A DNA stretch of 64,000 nucleotides, from NCBI RefSeq assembly GCF_039555335.1, contig NC_092637.1:37429026-37493025 (forward strand), written 5' to 3'. The notes beneath the pieces are model-generated. The model worked only from the letters and a program-made list of their open reading frames with translations. It was not told where the DNA came from and ran no database searches. The position numbers and the translations under genes were made by a program. How positions within the stretch are numbered: position 1 is the first letter of the stretch; each line of letters starts with the position of its first letter. The DNA is from Amphiura filiformis (taxonomy: Eukaryota > Echinodermata > Ophiuroidea > Amphilepidida > Amphiuridae). This document shows positions 63,687 to 64,000 of this stretch, one piece after another.

Positions 63687-64000
63687 TTGTGTTTTCAACT
63701 GATTGAGTGTCCCAGGTTAAAGAAGAAATAAAACAAACAAAAATCCCCCGGTCCTGGGAATTTTGCATTTTCGGGTTGGCTTGCAGGGCATTAGTGGGGT
63801 GGGGCTCTTTACAAAAATGTACCAGGATGTGTTCATCTACTGGACTCTAAAATGCTTACTTTCTCTATACCTATACCGATCAATATACCTTGACAACCAC
63901 GTGTTTCTGCTTAAGGTGACAACTCTAGCAGTGGTGTTTTGGATTCTTTGCAGTTTATTGAGTTCTTTGTCAGGGAGTCTATATAGGATGCTATTGCAAT
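63687..64000. other. cathepsin B intron 5, window end
   Basis: No exon with the cathepsin B His segment (GGHA-type) is visible here, so the gene continues beyond the window. Confidence 0.6.

Overview
This window looks like AT-rich nuclear DNA of an animal, most likely a marine invertebrate deuterostome (echinoderm or hemichordate; inferred). The reasons are spliced genes with GT-AG introns of up to 9.6 kb, animal gene families, TTAGGG-type telomere-like repeats and a very dense load of short inverted-repeat (MITE-like) elements. There are no operons, prokaryotic genes, CRISPR arrays or phage modules. Most of the sequence is repeat-derived intron or intergenic DNA.

Two genes can be rebuilt by splicing. 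(1) A minus-strand gene runs from an ATG at 37484 to a stop at 12758. Its 12 coding exons join with consistent phases into a 678-residue, partly coiled-coil protein. I tentatively call it CCDC60-like because its last exon and several internal segments resemble what I remember of that family. A probable non-coding first exon lies above 37798 in a GC-richer promoter-like stretch. (2) A plus-strand cathepsin B gene starts at 52462. Five coding exons (signal peptide, propeptide, catalytic Cys, occluding loop, start of the right-hand domain) are in the window. The exons with the catalytic His and Asn lie beyond base 64000. A weak candidate for the last two exons of a third gene sits at 1-457.

Layout: 1-8.4 kb is intergenic with several hairpin MITEs, a 1.7 kb TA-flanked inverted-repeat element and a Ty3/gypsy reverse transcriptase scrap. 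8.5-12.0 kb is a 43-bp hairpin-forming minisatellite of roughly 70 units, split by a LINE-like tail. 12.7-37.8 kb is the CCDC60-like gene; its introns hold inverted MITE pairs, 150-bp, 173-bp, 280-bp and 33-bp tandem repeats, a 0.5 kb CAT/ATG microsatellite against a splice donor, and nested hAT elements. 38-49.7 kb is intergenic and almost wholly repeats, with segmental tandem duplications and a hAT inserted in a TTAA element. 49.7-64 kb is the cathepsin B gene with its promoter candidate, a LINE C-terminal relic, more MITEs, and tandem copies of the end of the active-site exon.

The two genes show no obvious functional link: one product is a probable cilium- or testis-type coiled-coil protein, the other a secretory or lysosomal protease. 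I found no new multi-gene system. The most interesting signals are structural: inverted MITEs bracketing exon 8, two hairpin minisatellites sharing a core, duplicated splice sites in the protease gene, and nested transposons whose 8-bp target duplications can be read exactly.
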